A stretch of DNA of 64,000 bases. It comes from Lophium mytilinum (Eukaryota > Ascomycota > Dothideomycetes > Mytilinidiales > Mytilinidiaceae). The translations under genes were made by a program, and so were the position numbers. The DNA is taken from the NCBI GenBank assembly GCA_010093605.1, contig MU004188.1:1622341-1686340 (forward strand), written 5' to 3'. A model generated the notes under the pieces. The model had not been told where the DNA came from. It was given only the letters and a program-made list of their open reading frames with translations, and did no database searches. Below are positions 46,550 to 57,661 of the stretch, piece by piece. The stretch's first letter is position 1. Each line of letters starts with the position of its first letter.

Positions 46550-47992
46550 GGCGAAACGAAAGAAGTGGCGCGGAAAACTGAAGAGTCTGTGACCTTCGGA
46601 AGGGAAACAAATTCTCTGGTTGGAACGAACGTGGGGAGCGAGGGACAGCAAGTGACTGTGCTTTTGGGCTCGGAGAATATATAGCAGATAGCCAGAGCAC
46701 AAGCAAATATGACGGAAGATGAGATCAATACCAGTGCTCCTTGATCAAATACTCTTGGAAGACAATTCGGGGATCCGGGGCGTAGAAAAACAGGGTAGAT
46801 CATCAAATCAGTCCCAAAGCCATAGAAGCCCACTGGAGGCCAGACATCTGCGGCGCCATAGGCCAACAGAAGACAGCTGAACCGGACGCATGGCGTCGTT
46901 CCTGGGCGTGACAGAAAACGCCTGCGCCTTAACTTTGTTTTGGCTTGGTGCCAGGCACACGTCGCTGGCTAGTGGGCAAGTAAGGTTTTGCCGGACGGCG
47001 TCGGTTAGCGGCACGTCTCGTCGGCTCGATCTGGCGAATCCTCGTATGGGCCCCTTACCAGGCATGCCCTCCACTGCCCTCGTGGGTGAAGAGATGGTGT
47101 TCGTCCAGCGAGTCAGGGAGGTTGGAGGTTGGCGGATGGGCCCGCCATGCACGGAGCATCCAGCATCTGGACCGGCATCGATTCCGCAGGGCCAACCGAG
47201 CAGATCTCCACAGGAGATCGATCGTTCCGCCCTATCATCCACCGCGGGCTGCTGGAGTTCGACTGAGTCAACTCAGTCAACTGAGTCAACACGTTTCAGT
47301 GCGGCATCAGGGTAGTAACGGTGCAGTAACGGTACGGTGTTTACTCCGTCGTGACGCAGGAACGCATAATGTTGAGCAAGGACGCCATGAGTAAAAGGAT
47401 GGCATATTGCAGCCTTTCGACGGCGGCATCGGGAGCTGCATCGCCAGCTGCATCTCGGCCTCCCCGTCACACCCCTCATGTTGTTCCCAGCCAAGCGGCG
47501 CATGGCCCGCCTGTGGCTGCCCCCTTCTTCCAGAAGATGGTGTCCGCTGTCACTTCGGCCTCGTATCACTACGTGTGGCGCCCCCTCCGCTAGAGCCTGC
47601 GCCAGGAACAGCACCAGCCAGCAGCCGGACTGCGATCCACGGGGGCTCGATTCCATCTCATCTAGGGCATATCGTACGACACCAGCGGCCCCAATCATGT
47701 CGCTTGCCGCGCGTGGCCAGTGAGATTCGAGCATCGTGGCAGCTTGATTAAGCCACCACCACGTTGTGCCGAGTGATTTCTCTTTGCTTTCGGGACAAGC
47801 GCAAGAGACGTGCTTCCAGCCAGCCGCATTGCTGGGAAATGCGTCCGAGGCCTTCCTGTCAATCTCCCATGTCGTCTCCTGGCCCTTGGGATTTGAAAGT
47901 CCAGACTGCCGGCCCGCCTTCCTTGTGACGTTTAGTGTTTTTGATCCCCAGAGCCCGTCTCTCCACATCTTTCCCTTGAAGCTTTGCCGACC
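46550..47992. promoter_or_regulatory. Divergent promoter region, azgA / methyltransferase-like gene
   Basis: 1.44 kb between divergent genes. Open frames on both strands (for example minus 47273-47968) lack recognisable features. Contains the TGAGTCA cluster at 47272-47290. Confidence 0.4.
47272..47290. promoter_or_regulatory. Overlapping CpcA/Gcn4-type sites (TGAGTCA)
   Basis: TGAGTCA occurs at 47274-47280 and 47282-47288 with near-palindromic ACTCAGTCAACTGAGT between and after. TGAGTCA is the complement of TGACTCA, the Gcn4/CpcA and AP-1-like consensus. Placement is near the middle of the divergent promoter. Confidence 0.55.
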
Positions 47993-50115
47993 ATGTTCGC
48001 CGCCGACTTGTCTTGGACAGACCCGACAGACATCAAGGTCGGGGCTCGTAAAGAACAGAAGTTGAAAGAAGAGCAGAGCCGGCCTCCTTCTGCTAGAAGT
48101 GCGAAACCTCCTTCCGTCAAAAGTTCTAAATCTAGCAAAAAAGATAGCCTCTGGCGTTCTTCAACAAGAGACACCAAAAACTTGTCTATCCCGACAATCA
48201 CGCCCTCAAAGAAGTCGAAGACTTTACCGAAAGCTTCGACTTCGCCCAAGTCAACTGTGGAGAATGGCCCTTATGAGTTGGAGGAAACACGAAAGCGGTC
48301 TCCAAAATCTCCTCCGAAACATCTCAACTTATCACTAAAGGACCCATCTCTGCACCCAGCCTGGACCTATTCGGGAACTCTTTCGCCAAAACTTCCTTCA
48401 GGTGACTCTTTCGATCTGCCCGGAGTACTTCCAGACCCCCCTCGGACATCGTGGTCTCGCAAGTCCAGCTCGAGAGGCTCGAATACCTCTAGTAAGTTTG
48501 CATTCGCCCAGGCGCATCCCATAACTTCGCTAACAATCAAATTAAGGAGAGAACCCACCCGAGCAAATATGCACCGATACGATCATTGACGAGGTCCACG
48601 AGATCCAGCAACTGTCCCCTACATCCTTCGTTTCCCGCACAACGCGGCGCAGTACCGAGGTTAGTGTCGACAATCTCCCTTTCGGATATGCCAGCAAGCT
48701 GAAACCTCTAGAGGTCTGCGCCGTGGAACGAACGCCAGTGCCCCCCGTGACTGTGCAAGAGAATGTGAAGTACGACAGGTAAGACTGTTTTCTAGATCTG
48801 CCAGAACTAGTTTGACTGGGTATAGGATTACCTCAATCGTCGAGATCCAGGGATGTCTTGATCCTTTACAAGACTTTAAGCTCGATGAAGCCAGCGATGT
48901 TAAGCTCAGAGAAAACTCCCCGCTTGACAATAAGATTCCGGACATTGCCTTCGTGGCCACTCCTGCTACAAAGGAGATAGCGCCATATTCGAGCAGCATA
49001 TCTCCGACTCTAGTGTCTTGGAAGGCACCCTTAGAGTGGGAGGTGAACTTGTCCTGCGCCTCGACCCTGAATGATCATCGTCTATCGTCAGTCACAGAGC
49101 TTTCGGCAGACAGTACCGCCGATGACTTGACGCACTTTCAGCGCTTCATTCGCCGCATGGAGAACGCTGGACCCAGAATCATCCTTGATAGACTAAGAGA
49201 GGAATGGCATGACGTAGACGAAGAAGCAGACGACGAGTTGAAATTGGAAAAACAGCTCTGGGTGTTGACAGCATTGCAACTGCAAACCCTTGACAAGTCG
49301 ACCGAAGATAGCCCAGGACAGCTACTGCGGGTGCCCTCAACAACCCAACCGATAGGCCACAAGAAAAACATCCTGGAGCTGTATGGCAACATCGGTAAAT
49401 CAACCCAACCATTATCGCAATTCGAAGTCTAACACATTACCCAGCTGAGGTCTACCAACTCTCTGCCATGCAAGCAAAATCAAAAATATACTACCTCTCC
49501 ACAAAGCCACAGGGCCAAGTCACGTTACCCGCAAACGTCTCATACCTAAGCGTTCCCCAAGCCGGCTCAGTGCCCTTCCCCTATGCCGCGAACTCGTTCA
49601 ACCACATCCGAGCAAGTTCTCTACCATCTCTCGTCCCCAGCGCCAAACTTCCCCAACTCTTCCGAGAATGCTACCGACTGCTCGCTCCGGGCGGCGTGCT
49701 AGAGATACGTCTTATGGACTCATGCCCAGACCGGCAGACAGCGGGTCCCAAGATGCGCATGTGGACGGAAGACAGAGTATCGCTCAACCTCGAAAAGTCC
49801 TTCCGGTGCTCGAGGCCATGCACGCTCGTGCCGACTTGGGTGAAGGAGGCTGGGTTCAGCCTGGAGAATGAAGACTCCGGGAGTACGATACAGACATTGC
49901 AGATCCCCACGGCGGTGGATTCCGCTGACGGGACTGTTAATGATGAACTCTCCACGCTTGTGGGGCGGGCGCTTTGGAAAGACGTCTGGGGAGAGTTTGT
50001 TGATGATGTACCCGGAGAGCCCAAGTGGTTCTGGGAAGACGAGTCGATTATGGAGGAGTGTTTGGCGAGGAAGACGGTTATTGAGTGCTGTACGCTGTTT
50101 GCGTTCAAGAAGTGA
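47993..50115 (+). CDS. Methyltransferase-like protein with long disordered N-terminus (656 aa)
   Basis: Four exons: 47993-48491, 48547-48778, 48826-49394 and 49445-50115. The first about 200 residues are Ser/Lys/Pro-rich and disordered. The C-terminal about 220 residues resemble the second half of a class I SAM-dependent methyltransferase: PFPYAANSFNHIRASSLPSL and RECYRLLAPGGVLEIRLMDS (post-I to motif III region), then a helix-rich tail. The usual glycine-rich SAM loop (VLDxGxGxG) is not found before it; the matching place reads ILELYGNIAEVYQLSAMQ. The spliced frame is unbroken, so this looks like a kept gene, possibly non-catalytic or with a diverged cofactor site. The start is ATG at 47993; a TTG lies three codons upstream. 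Confidence 0.78.
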
Positions 50116-51703
50116 CGCTATCCTTCTTTCTATGGCTTTCATTTGTATCGGGACTCCGTTTCCTTGCTTCCTTTTGTTGGAGTAGGCTAGCTGTAATAGC
50201 AGCAGGTGATTGTCTTCTCTTATACCCTAATCATGTTATGTCGCTGATCGAATTCTTACTTGCTCCTATGTAGTTCGTAGAAGTGGCCCCGTAGAAGTAG
50301 CTTCGCCGATTATTGTCAGGAACAATGACAGTGTATTCTGTAGTGTTATTTAATGATCAATGCTTTGAGTAAAATACAGGTATCTTAAGATGAAGAGAAT
50401 TTTCGAAGTGGAAGACATGACTTAGCAATTGGGCCCCCCAAATATCGTCTCCGTTTCCCAGTGGAACTTTTCCCTTGATAAGGCGATCGCCCGTTCTGGC
50501 AAATCCAGAGTCTCCCTAGTCCGCTCTCTCGGCCATTTTCGGAAAGATTTCGACTCGCCCTTGCATATCAGATTCGACCAAGAGAGTCCCTGCTTGGCAG
50601 TCTGTCAAGGACACAAGATGGAATATTCGCGTTTGAGATAGAGTGCGCGAGGTGAATAGCTAGGTCCGCGTGAGCAGTAAATATTGGGAGACAGGGATTC
50701 ACTGAATGGTCGACCGCCGCTCTAAGACCGTATATGCTTGCATGCGTAATTCCGAAATCAGTCGCAGGATCGGTAGAAAATCGCCCTTCATAGGGGAAAT
50801 GAAATGGTAGATACCGAGTCTTTTCTCGCGCATGGCTCGTATTGCTTTGGGTATAGTAACATCGAAGTCGATATCCTTGCTGGGCGTATAGTCGATATTA
50901 CACATCCCGGCCCAGTAGGCTACCAGAGCAACCTCGTACTGTGCTTCGTGGTGGCTTGATGCAAAAGACGACAGCGTAAGGACGAGTCGAAAATAGAAGT
51001 AGGATCATTCATCTTGATAGGCGATAAAGTAGATACTCGCGGCAGATCTCGGACGCGAGGAGCGTGGATCCCCTAATATGATTTATGTTTCAGTTTTCAT
51101 GTAGCTAGAAACCTACGAAATATATATGATACACTTCCAAGTCTCGTCAAGCTTCTGTAAAGAGTGCAGCTATCTCGTCAGAGTCCTAGGTCGATTTACC
51201 GCAAATATGTCTGGGTTGACGGATTACCTTCAAGGATCTGTCATGAAATGTGCACTGCACCCCAAGAACTGGCAATTGAATTTTAGTATATTTTCTGAGA
51301 TATCGCCGATCGTGAAAGTATCGGTTTGTCCATCGACAGCTTACCGAGCTTCCCCGCTCCGAGAAATTTACCTCCTAAGTCAACGACTAAGTGCTGGAGG
51401 ACTATTATGGATACATATATACCCCTGGGTGTCTGAGCTCCCACGTGCAGTAGTAATCAAGCATGCGTGGCCCAACGAGCTGGCTATCTTATAGTGTGAT
51501 GAGTGCTGAGATTCTCGTTGCTGTGATGATACTGCGGCCTTGACCTCCACGATAGTGTAGGTTAGAGATGATTAAAGCAGCCTTGGTCGAGGAAAGAGAC
51601 CTAGACTTCAAGTCCGCAGAGTGAGATACCCTTGAGGAGTGCCAGCTCAGCCGAGAACGTCGTCTTCCATATTCAATACCAAAGGTTGCTCTTATGCCGG
51701 CAC
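50116..51703. other. Intergenic 1.6 kb
   Basis: Between convergent genes. One 68-codon minus-strand frame at 50699-50905 (ATG present) is open further upstream without ATG to about 50990 and may be a gene relic. Nothing else recognised. Confidence 0.35.
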
Positions 51704-52552
51704 TCAATAGTCCCTCGAACTGTCAATAATGTCCGACTCATTGGTCGCCATCTCGCACTTGGCCTTGCTTTCCTCAATCCACGTTTCGAACTTCAGCACG
51801 CCTGCTTGGATGGCCCTAATCGGCGTGACTTTTACGCCACCCAGATCTTTTCCCGTCTTTTCTACTTCGTCGTCACCACTCTCCTGCGTGGCGTCCCACG
51901 AAGGTCTGTCTGAGAATTCTGGTCTGTCACGAAAATCCAAAGCAGAAGAATCACTCTGTAGCCCAGGCTCTACAGGTATCCACGGCTGCGGGTGTCCAAC
52001 TGGCGGATCCACCTCTTCCTTCAACTCAATGGCGATATTGAAGCTACAATCATGTGGCAGCGGCGCTAGCTGAGCACAACGGGTATGCAGCAGCGTGAGT
52101 GCTGCACGAAATTGCTCTGACAGATTTGGGCTCGTAGATGCATCTAAACGTGGCGTCTTCGCTTTCGCTTTCCCTTTATCATCCACAACCTCGGGCTCCG
52201 GCGCAAACTGCACATCCGTCTCCCAGTCTGCTTTCCCGACCTTCGGAAACGAGGCCACATCGATCACGAACCGCTCCATCACATTTACGCGCCGTGAGTC
52301 GGCTGCATTGTATATAGCCACGACTACCCTCGCGACTGTGCCTTTGAGTAGCTCGGTGCGGACAGCAGCGATAGCGTCGGTAATCCAGCCGCAGACGGCT
52401 GGGTGGCGATTTTGGAAGATAGCGGTGTTGTGGAAGCGGGCGGTGAGGAAGGTGGCGCGGGGGTACAGGTTGCGGAGGGCGAGGAGGGTGTGAGTATAGG
52501 CGGTCAGGAAGGTCGTGAAGTGGGTGAGGTTTTGGATGTATGTTTCCGGCAT
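51704..52552 (-). CDS. rev7: Rev7/MAD2B HORMA-domain protein
   Basis: Accessory subunit of DNA polymerase zeta, acting in translesion synthesis with Rev3. A single intronless frame of 282 residues. The HORMA domain occupies about residues 1-230: FTTFLTAYTHTLLALRNLYPRATF followed by NRHPAVCGWITDAI is the diagnostic Rev7 N-terminal pattern (here quoted in two parts of the same helix-turn region), then VVVAIYNAADSRRVNVMERFVIDVASF. The central linker with DDKGKAKAKTPRL is longer than in yeast, and the C-terminus holds an acidic stretch. Residues later in the chain (CSFNIAIELKEEVDPPVGHPQPWIPVEP) resemble the seat-belt part of the family. Confidence 0.9.
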   Translation of the reverse strand: MPETYIQNLTHFTTFLTAYTHTLLALRNLYPRATFLTARFHNTAIFQNRHPAVCGWITDAIAAVRTELLKGTVARVVVAIYNAADSRRVNVMERFVIDVASFPKVGKADWETDVQFAPEPEVVDDKGKAKAKTPRLDASTSPNLSEQFRAALTLLHTRCAQLAPLPHDCSFNIAIELKEEVDPPVGHPQPWIPVEPGLQSDSSALDFRDRPEFSDRPSWDATQESGDDEVEKTGKDLGGVKVTPIRAIQAGVLKFETWIEESKAKCEMATNESDIIDSSRDY

Positions 52553-53183
52553 TGTGGGTCTGAGACGGGATTAACAGCTCTCGGGGGTTGTGTTTCGGAA
52601 GCGGTATGATACTTTATAAGGTCCTCTCGAAGATTGTTGGTGGCGCTCAGACAGTGAATGTTGGTGAGATGTGAAGGAGGGAAGGTAGTGTGAATTGCCA
52701 CAGTGCGGCCACCAAGCAACTCGAAGCTAGGCATTGCGTAGATCCATCACTCCTCCTCTGCATGCGAAGCAGAATGGGTACAATGGACACTGGGAACGAA
52801 AATGTGCTAAAACTGTTTTCCATGGTGGTTCAATGATTGTGACTGGAATAAGCTTTCCCCGCAATTTGGGGTAGCCTAGGGATGCTACCTAGGTATTCTC
52901 CGAGCTCCAGCTTCAACGCTGACTCGCCCGCTTCCTGCTTGCCACCTCCGTCAACGCACCTTGCAAGCCTCGGCTGAATGATGCCCCTCAGAGTGACGGC
53001 ACTTAAGAGCTCCCCTGCGGTGATGGCCCCTCAGTTGCTCTGTGTGTGCCAAGACCGTGCCTTCAACTGCATTCTTGTTTAGTCTGGTGGATATACAGCT
53101 TTTCTTGCATTTGAATGCGTCTTGTGTCGTTTTGCTCTTGTCTTTGATATTTGTGCATTCGAATAGGAAATTGAGCTGTGAGC
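52553..53183. promoter_or_regulatory. Divergent promoter, rev7 / FAT1
   Basis: 0.63 kb between divergent genes. No gene seen. Confidence 0.35.
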
Positions 53184-55456
53184 ATGGCGCGTAAGTTCGA
53201 GAGCTTCTCCCAAGTCATCACTTTACTCCATATCACATCCTTTCTTCTTTCCATATGTTTTTTCCACTTTCAAACTACAAATCACCCTCCGGGTCATCCT
53301 CTAGCCTTTATCCTCATAGACGGCCTTATTATTGTGGAAATCACGGCTTACGCCCGCAGTTCCCATCCTCGCCGGCGTAGCTGGCACCACCGCCCTTGCG
53401 GCCTATCTAAATGCAAAACACCACCTTGCCCACGACCTATCTAAAAGCACCCTTACCCCTACAGATGCCGAGTTTGCCTGGCTCGCCAAGCGCGTGGCCA
53501 TGCGTAAATTGACCACCTACGACATCTTCGAAGCACAGGCATTGCAGAACGTCCCGAACCAGATCTTCCTCATCTTTGAAGGCCGTGAGTTCACGTACCG
53601 AGAATTCTTCGACTATGTGACTAAAGCGGGAAATTGGTTAATGAACGACCTGGGAGTTCGGCCAGAAGAGGTGGTCGCGTTGAACGGAGGCAATTCCCCA
53701 GAGTTTCTGATGCTGTGGCTGGCGTTAGATGGCATAGGAGCAGTGCCCAGTTTCATCAACTACAACCTGACCGGAAACGCCTTAGTCCATTGCGTAAAGG
53801 CGAGTAAAAGTTCTTAGAGCTCCCCTACCAAGCCTGATAGAGTGCCTCAACATTACATATGACTCGTTGGATACGACTAACAGTCTACAGCTTTGCGAGA
53901 GTAGATACCTGATCTCAGACAGCGACGTCCAACCCAACGTCGAACCATGCGCTCCAGAACTTGAAGAATCCGGAGTAAAGCTCCTCTACTACAATTCCGA
54001 CTTCATCAACGGCCTTCCCTCCTCGGGACCGCTCCCTCAATCTCGTCGCGACTCAATCACTCTTGAGAGCCTTCGCGGCCTCATATATACCTCCGGAACC
54101 ACCGGGCTCCCTAAAGGCACGCAAATGACTACCGGACGGGAACTTCTCGTGGGCCATGTGACCGCCCGCTACCTTAACTTAAAGCCCTCCATCCGCTTCT
54201 ACACCTGTATGCCCCTGTACCATGGCGCAGCTCATGGTCTGTGTCTCACTCCCTCTATCCATGCTGGTTGCACATTAGTGCTAGGCCGCAAGTTTAGTCA
54301 CAAGACCTTCTGGCCGGAAGTGAGTTCAAGTAGGGCAGATATCATCCAGTACGTAGGCGAGCTATGCCGATACCTGTATACCGCAGCGCCCTCGCCCCTA
54401 GAACGCGCCCACAACGTGAAAATGGCGTGGGGCAATGGCATGCGTCCAGACGTCTGGGAGCCTTTCCGCGAACGGTTCAATATACCGTGTATCAACGAGC
54501 TATATGCCGCCACGGATGGATTAGGTTCGTCCTTTAATCGGAACCATGGACCCTTTACGCAGCACGCAATTGGGCTAAGGGGACTTGTATGGCACTGGAA
54601 AAATGGAAAGAACGAGGTCAGGGTTAAGATGGATGTGGATACCGAGGAAATTGTGAGGGATAAGAATGGTTTTGCGGTGAAAGCGGGGCCAAACGAGCCT
54701 GGCCAGGTGTTGCATAAGCTCGATCCTGCGTTATTGGGTAGCGCGCCTACGTACTACAAGAATGAGATGGCGACAGTGGGGAGGAGGATGAGTGATGTGT
54801 TTGAGAAGGGAGATCTGTGAGTGTCTCTTTGCTTTTCAGCACCTTGCCATGTCCACAACGTTCTACATATCACCTGCCTGATCATTCATTGGGATATGTA
54901 TGACAATTATTACGGCGTTATGGGAAGGCAGAGCTAACCCCAAGCTTGTTGTAGATGGTTTCGCTCAGGCGACATGATGCGGCAAGACGCTGACGGCCGC
55001 GTCTACTTCGTCGACCGCCTCGGCGACACATTCCGTTGGAAATCCGAAAACGTTTCAACGAACGAGGTAGCAGACGTTCTGGGCCAATTCCACCAAATCG
55101 CCGAAGTCAACGTCTACGGTGTGCAAATCCCGCGCTCCGATGGGCGAGCAGGTGCTGCGTGTTTCGTTCTTGCTGGGGACGTGAAAGAGAGCGATGTTGA
55201 TTACAAAGGGCTTGCGGAGCATGCGCTAGCGAGGCTGCCGCGATATGCGGTGCCGATATTTCTTCGTCTCAGCCCAGCGCTGGAATACACGGGGACTTTG
55301 AAGATTCAGAAGGGGCGGTTGAAGATGGAGGGAGTCGACCCAGAGAAGGTTTCTGGAGGTGATAAGGTGTTTTGGTTGCCGCCAGGGGAGGAGTGCTATG
55401 TGCCGTTCCAAAAGGGGGATTGGGAGGGCCTAGGTTCGGGGAGGGTGAAGCTATAG
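53184..55456 (+). CDS. fat1: Fatty-acid transport protein / very-long-chain acyl-CoA synthetase (FAT1 type)
   Basis: Activates long and very-long-chain fatty acids with ATP and CoA; at ER, peroxisome or lipid-droplet membranes. Four exons: 53184-53190 (only seven bases, ATGGCGC), 53360-53799, 53891-54816 and 54955-55456, giving 624 residues, normal for the family. The joined start reads MALPILAGVAGTTALAAYLNA, a hydrophobic N-terminal anchor. AMP-binding signature YTSGTTGLPKGTQMT near residue 217; FATP-specific NELYAATDG near 360; WFRSGDMMRQDADGRVYFVDR near 459, quoted in part; lysine-containing GTLKIQK near 587. Intron 2 has a GC donor (AAG/GCGAGT) if the conserved VK is kept; a GT donor six bases upstream would drop it. 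Confidence 0.92.
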
Positions 55457-55977
55457 GTGTAGAAACAAGCAAGAGTGGCTCATTAACATATCGAATGAGA
55501 CATTATTCAAAGTTTTATTGGACCAATCCACCGCTTGCATGTGCGGGTTTTCGAGATTCAACTATTGCGTCAGAGTCAGAAAAGACTTGGCAAACTAATG
55601 TGCTATCAGTATCTTCTCAAACCATAGTCGCTATCAGTGTGATAACACGGGCTTAATACCGCAACCGGGATATGTTGCCCTGAAGAGAGTCGTGCTGAGT
55701 GTTCATCTCACAATGGCTGTTCATAGAAATCCGTACTCTCGTTGACAACTACTTGAGGAGCCCCATGGTGTTTTCAGCGTTCCGAATAAGAGAACAGCAC
55801 GATATTTTAGACTACGAGTAAACTCATGAGGCTCCTCCAGGCAGCGTCAACATAGTGTCAACAAGTTGAAGGCATATACGTTACCCCCGGTTTCTAGTAA
55901 TACGTTGGGGCCCCTCCAGCATTGGTAGGTAAGCGTACGGATATCTATGGGTGTATGCTCCACATCGGGTCATGTTC
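55457..55977. other. Convergent 3' regions
   Basis: No gene seen. Contains one copy of the inverted repeat (55881-55950). Confidence 0.4.
55881..55950 (+). repeat. Left copy of 70-bp inverted repeat
   Basis: Begins TTACCCCCGGTTTCTAGTAA, contains GTTGGGGCCCCTC and ends GGTAGGTAAGCGTACGGATA plus TCTATGG. It matches the reverse complement of 62149-62217 at about 64 of 70 positions. It lies 28 bases past the F-box stop. Unknown family. Confidence 0.85.
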
Positions 55978-57348
55978 CTAATATACAGAACGATGCCCAG
56001 GAGATGGCACCTAGTGTAAGAGAACGCAGTTAGCTTCCCTAGCGCGACTACGAACAATTGATCGGAAACTCACGTAGTATCTTTCTCCTCCTGCTCCTAC
56101 TTGAAGCTGCCCGCTGTATGTAAACTCCCTCATTTCTGCCTCTGAGAGATGGGCAAAGATTCTTGACCCCACTACAGCTTCGTGAACTTTCGAGATCTCA
56201 AAGCTATCGATATGGGTAGTTCTCAGTATGCTATCCACGACGTCTGACCACTTTCCTTCGATGAGGCTACATCTTGAGTAACGGACTTCACGAAGCGTGC
56301 TGGCGTGTCGAAGCGCAAGATCAACAAGTTCTTGAGCAGAAGCATGCACGCCTCCGAGGCTCAGAAAGCGCAGGTGGGGCCAGGTAGTGGTCTTCCCCAA
56401 CACAAGTGAAACGGCTGAGGTGTTCGGTGCCCACGACTGTGGACTCGGGTGCCATTTGTGCAGATGAAGAGATAGAGTCCGCAATTCCTTAGCGCCACGA
56501 AGAAGTCCCCGAAGCGCTGTAAGGTGACTAGGTATTGACGATGACGTACCGAGTATCGCTAGTGAAAGAGGTAAGTCTAGATTGTGCAGCGTGCTGAACA
56601 GATGAAGGCCGGCTTGTAGTTGTGCCTGGTCGGGCAACTCAAAGGCGTAGCTAGTGAAGATCGTGCCCTGGGGCTCGGAGGGTCTATCCGCGGCTTCTAC
56701 GCGAAAGGTTCGAATGCCTGAGTATTTGACTAGAGCTAGGGCGCCGATCAGGTAGTGGAAGCCGCGATGGCTGCACTGCTGAACAATGCCCTCAGAGCCA
56801 CCGAATGATGGGGTAGAATGAGGCTCTCCGCGTGGAAGAATGTCCTTTGCCTCTTTCTTTTCGATTGGGACGTTCCGTGGCCCGGGCGAGTAGGTGATTG
56901 TGGTGACATTTGGCAGCGATTCGAGGCCTCGTTCCAGAGTACGAAAGAGAATGAGGGAGTCCTGAATGCCTTCCTGGTCGTGGTAGAGTTGTTGGTACTG
57001 CTTGAATCTCTTACGTCGGCCCCAGCTGTCCAAGCGATAGGCATCACACTCGGCTCGACTCAAGTGAGCCATGTAGACTTGCTCATTAGTAGCGAGGCCC
57101 GCGTCGTACACCGAGCCATCGTAGACAATCTCCTTCACGTACTTGTGATATACAGCATGCTGGAAAATAGTTTGGAACGCGCCCAATGCTTGATACCTCG
57201 GAGCAACGAGCACACGTTGGAAAATGCTGGGCGTTGATATCTCAGCAAACCTTCTGCAGACGCCTCTAACAGCTTTCAAGTCGAGGCGATCCAGATAGGC
57301 GAAGGTGTCGATGAGTAGCTCCGAGGGGAGATCGGTGATGGTAGCCAT
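55978..57348 (-). CDS. F-box protein
   Basis: Probable substrate adaptor of an SCF ubiquitin ligase. Two exons on the minus strand: 57348-56074 and 56010-55978, giving 435 residues. The 63-nt intron has donor GTGAGT, branch GCTAAC and acceptor ACTAG; without splicing the frame runs 21 codons further and stops in the acceptor TAG. The F-box is at residues 3-45: TDLPSELLIDTFAYLDRLDL followed by KAVRGVCRRFAEISTPSIFQRV. The rest is Leu-rich, in irregular stretches like degenerate leucine-rich repeats (LRTLSLHLHKW, HLRFLSLGGVH, LREVRYSRCSL). The substrate is unknown. Its 3' end nearly touches the left copy of a 70-bp inverted repeat. Confidence 0.85.
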
Positions 57349-57661
57349 GGCGCGACTCGACAGAGGTCAAGCGAACTGGATGCACAGCACTTTTGCACGG
57401 CTACGCGAGAGGAAGAGCGTGCCGAAAGGTGTGATGTTGTGGCAGAGTTGATGCGGAGGTGGGCGATGAAAGAGGTACGTAGGCTGCAGCGCCATTTTAC
57501 GGCAAGGCTGAAGCTAGAAGAACCATGGGTCATTGACGGTGGGGCAATCGAGAAGGTCAATCGGAATCGCTATTGGTTCACCATATTCTGGACAGTTTTG
57601 CAGCTGCAGATCAAACGACACAGGCACTCAAACATGCTGTCTTTATAAGAGTATCTATATA
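57349..57661. other. Short spacer between F-box and rad10
   Basis: Promoter of the F-box gene and the 3' end of rad10. Nothing recognised. Confidence 0.3.

Noticed and set aside
47273-47968. 231-codon minus-strand frame
   Set aside because: Lies in a divergent promoter, has no domain, and overlaps other equally long GC-driven frames.
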